This document shows positions 31,608 through 32,208 of a stretch of 32,208 bases of DNA, piece after piece. The position numbers and the translations under genes were made by a program. This DNA comes from Thermoplasmata archaeon (lineage in GTDB: Archaea > Thermoplasmatota > Thermoplasmata > Halarchaeoplasmatales > Halarchaeoplasmataceae): assembly GCA_019594305.1 (NCBI GenBank), contig JAFDTZ010000003.1:1-32208 (forward strand), read 5' to 3'. The notes beneath the pieces were generated by a model. The model ran no database searches. It was not told the origin of the DNA and was given only the letters and a program-made list of their open reading frames with translations. Position 1 is the first letter of the stretch; the number at the start of each line of letters is the position of its first letter.

Positions 31608-31845
31608 TGGGGTCCACTCCACTATGTTTCGTGTCCTCATCGGGATTTTTCAACTCGTTGGAATTATAAATTCCACTTGCTCACAAAACATAGTTTTGTT
31701 CAACAATGGGGGACACGTTTCCCACGGTCACAAATTTTCGGTGAAAATTTGTTGTAAACTGGAATCGCTGATTCCAGTAATTCACAAATCGAGAACGATT
31801 TGTTCGTCCCGCTGGGCGAGTTTCCACATGTAAACGAGCTATTTG
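31608..31845 (+). repeat. Post-tRNA repeat unit 2 (longer)
   Basis: TGGGGTCCACTCCAC...GTTTCGTGTCC...ATCGGGATTT...TTCGTCCCGCTGGGCGAGTTT...AAACGAGCTATT. Confidence 0.75.
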
Positions 31846-31901
31846 AGAGAGCATCTGATTTTGATAGACCAAATACCCAGTTCATGAAAAAAGAAAGGGC
31901 G

Positions 31902-32117
31902 TTAGCTTCTTCTATGTCCAAGGAAAAAGATAACCCAGATGTAGTACCCTGCAATCACAGCAATCACTCCGAAAAGATGCAAAAAGAAGTATCCTATGAC
32001 CAGTGAAATCAACCATACCCAACGATATTTACTTTCTACTCTCCTTCTGGTCATGTCCCAAGACAGCCAAAACAGTACAATTAACGCCAAGATGAGGTCT
32101 AATATTTGATAAAGCAT
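31902..32117 (-). CDS. Small membrane protein (two TM segments)
   Basis: 71-aa ORF with two hydrophobic helices. Confidence 0.55.
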   Translation of the reverse strand: MLYQILDLILALIVLFWLSWDMTRRRVESKYRWVWLISLVIGYFFLHLFGVIAVIAGYYIWVIFFLGHRRS

Positions 32118-32208
32118 ATTCTTAACTCACTTTTTTCTATGTATTAAACGATGTGCAACATATTCGAGAAAATCTCTGCCTTCAGAATGTAATTCTACGG
32201 CATTTAAC

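Noticed and set aside
31060-31840. Possible CRISPR array
   Set aside because: Repeats are irregular in length and spacing, hairpin arms differ in sequence and there are no uniform unique spacers or cas genes in the window.
31389-32006. Plus-strand ORFs in the hairpin region (e.g. NLFVPLGEF / MFVPLGEF repeats) as paralogous protein genes
   Set aside because: The similarity tracks the non-coding repeat units and hairpins; similar opportunistic ORFs occur on both strands.

Overview
This is an archaeal chromosomal segment. It encodes EF-1 alpha, ribosomal protein S10, a ThiI-like PP-loop enzyme, an archaeal-type DHH/RecJ-like protein, and promoters with leaderless or near-leaderless spacing. The most distinctive part is a sulfur/thiazole island at about 5.5-14.1 kb. 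It contains MetY, a small Cys-rich HTH regulator, a divergent CGL/CGS - methyltransferase - CBS operon, and a four-gene operon of Thi4, an archaemetzincin-like protein, a ThiF/MoeB-type E1 and a SufS-like cysteine desulfurase. The promoters in the island share an unusual near-palindromic motif (AATATYACGCCGTKATATY and half-degenerate copies). Other notable points are: a PolX-LigA bicistron; a RelBE-type toxin-antitoxin pair inside the scar of a ~1.03-kb tandem duplication; a frameshifted MNT partner beside an intact HEPN gene; a wHTH-STAND-TPR ATPase coupled to an AIR-synthase-like protein; and a tRNA-Ala(UGC) locus surrounded by repeated tRNA 5'-end fragments and a dense array of short hairpins. 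All calls come from reading the sequence and ORF translations; no database search was run.
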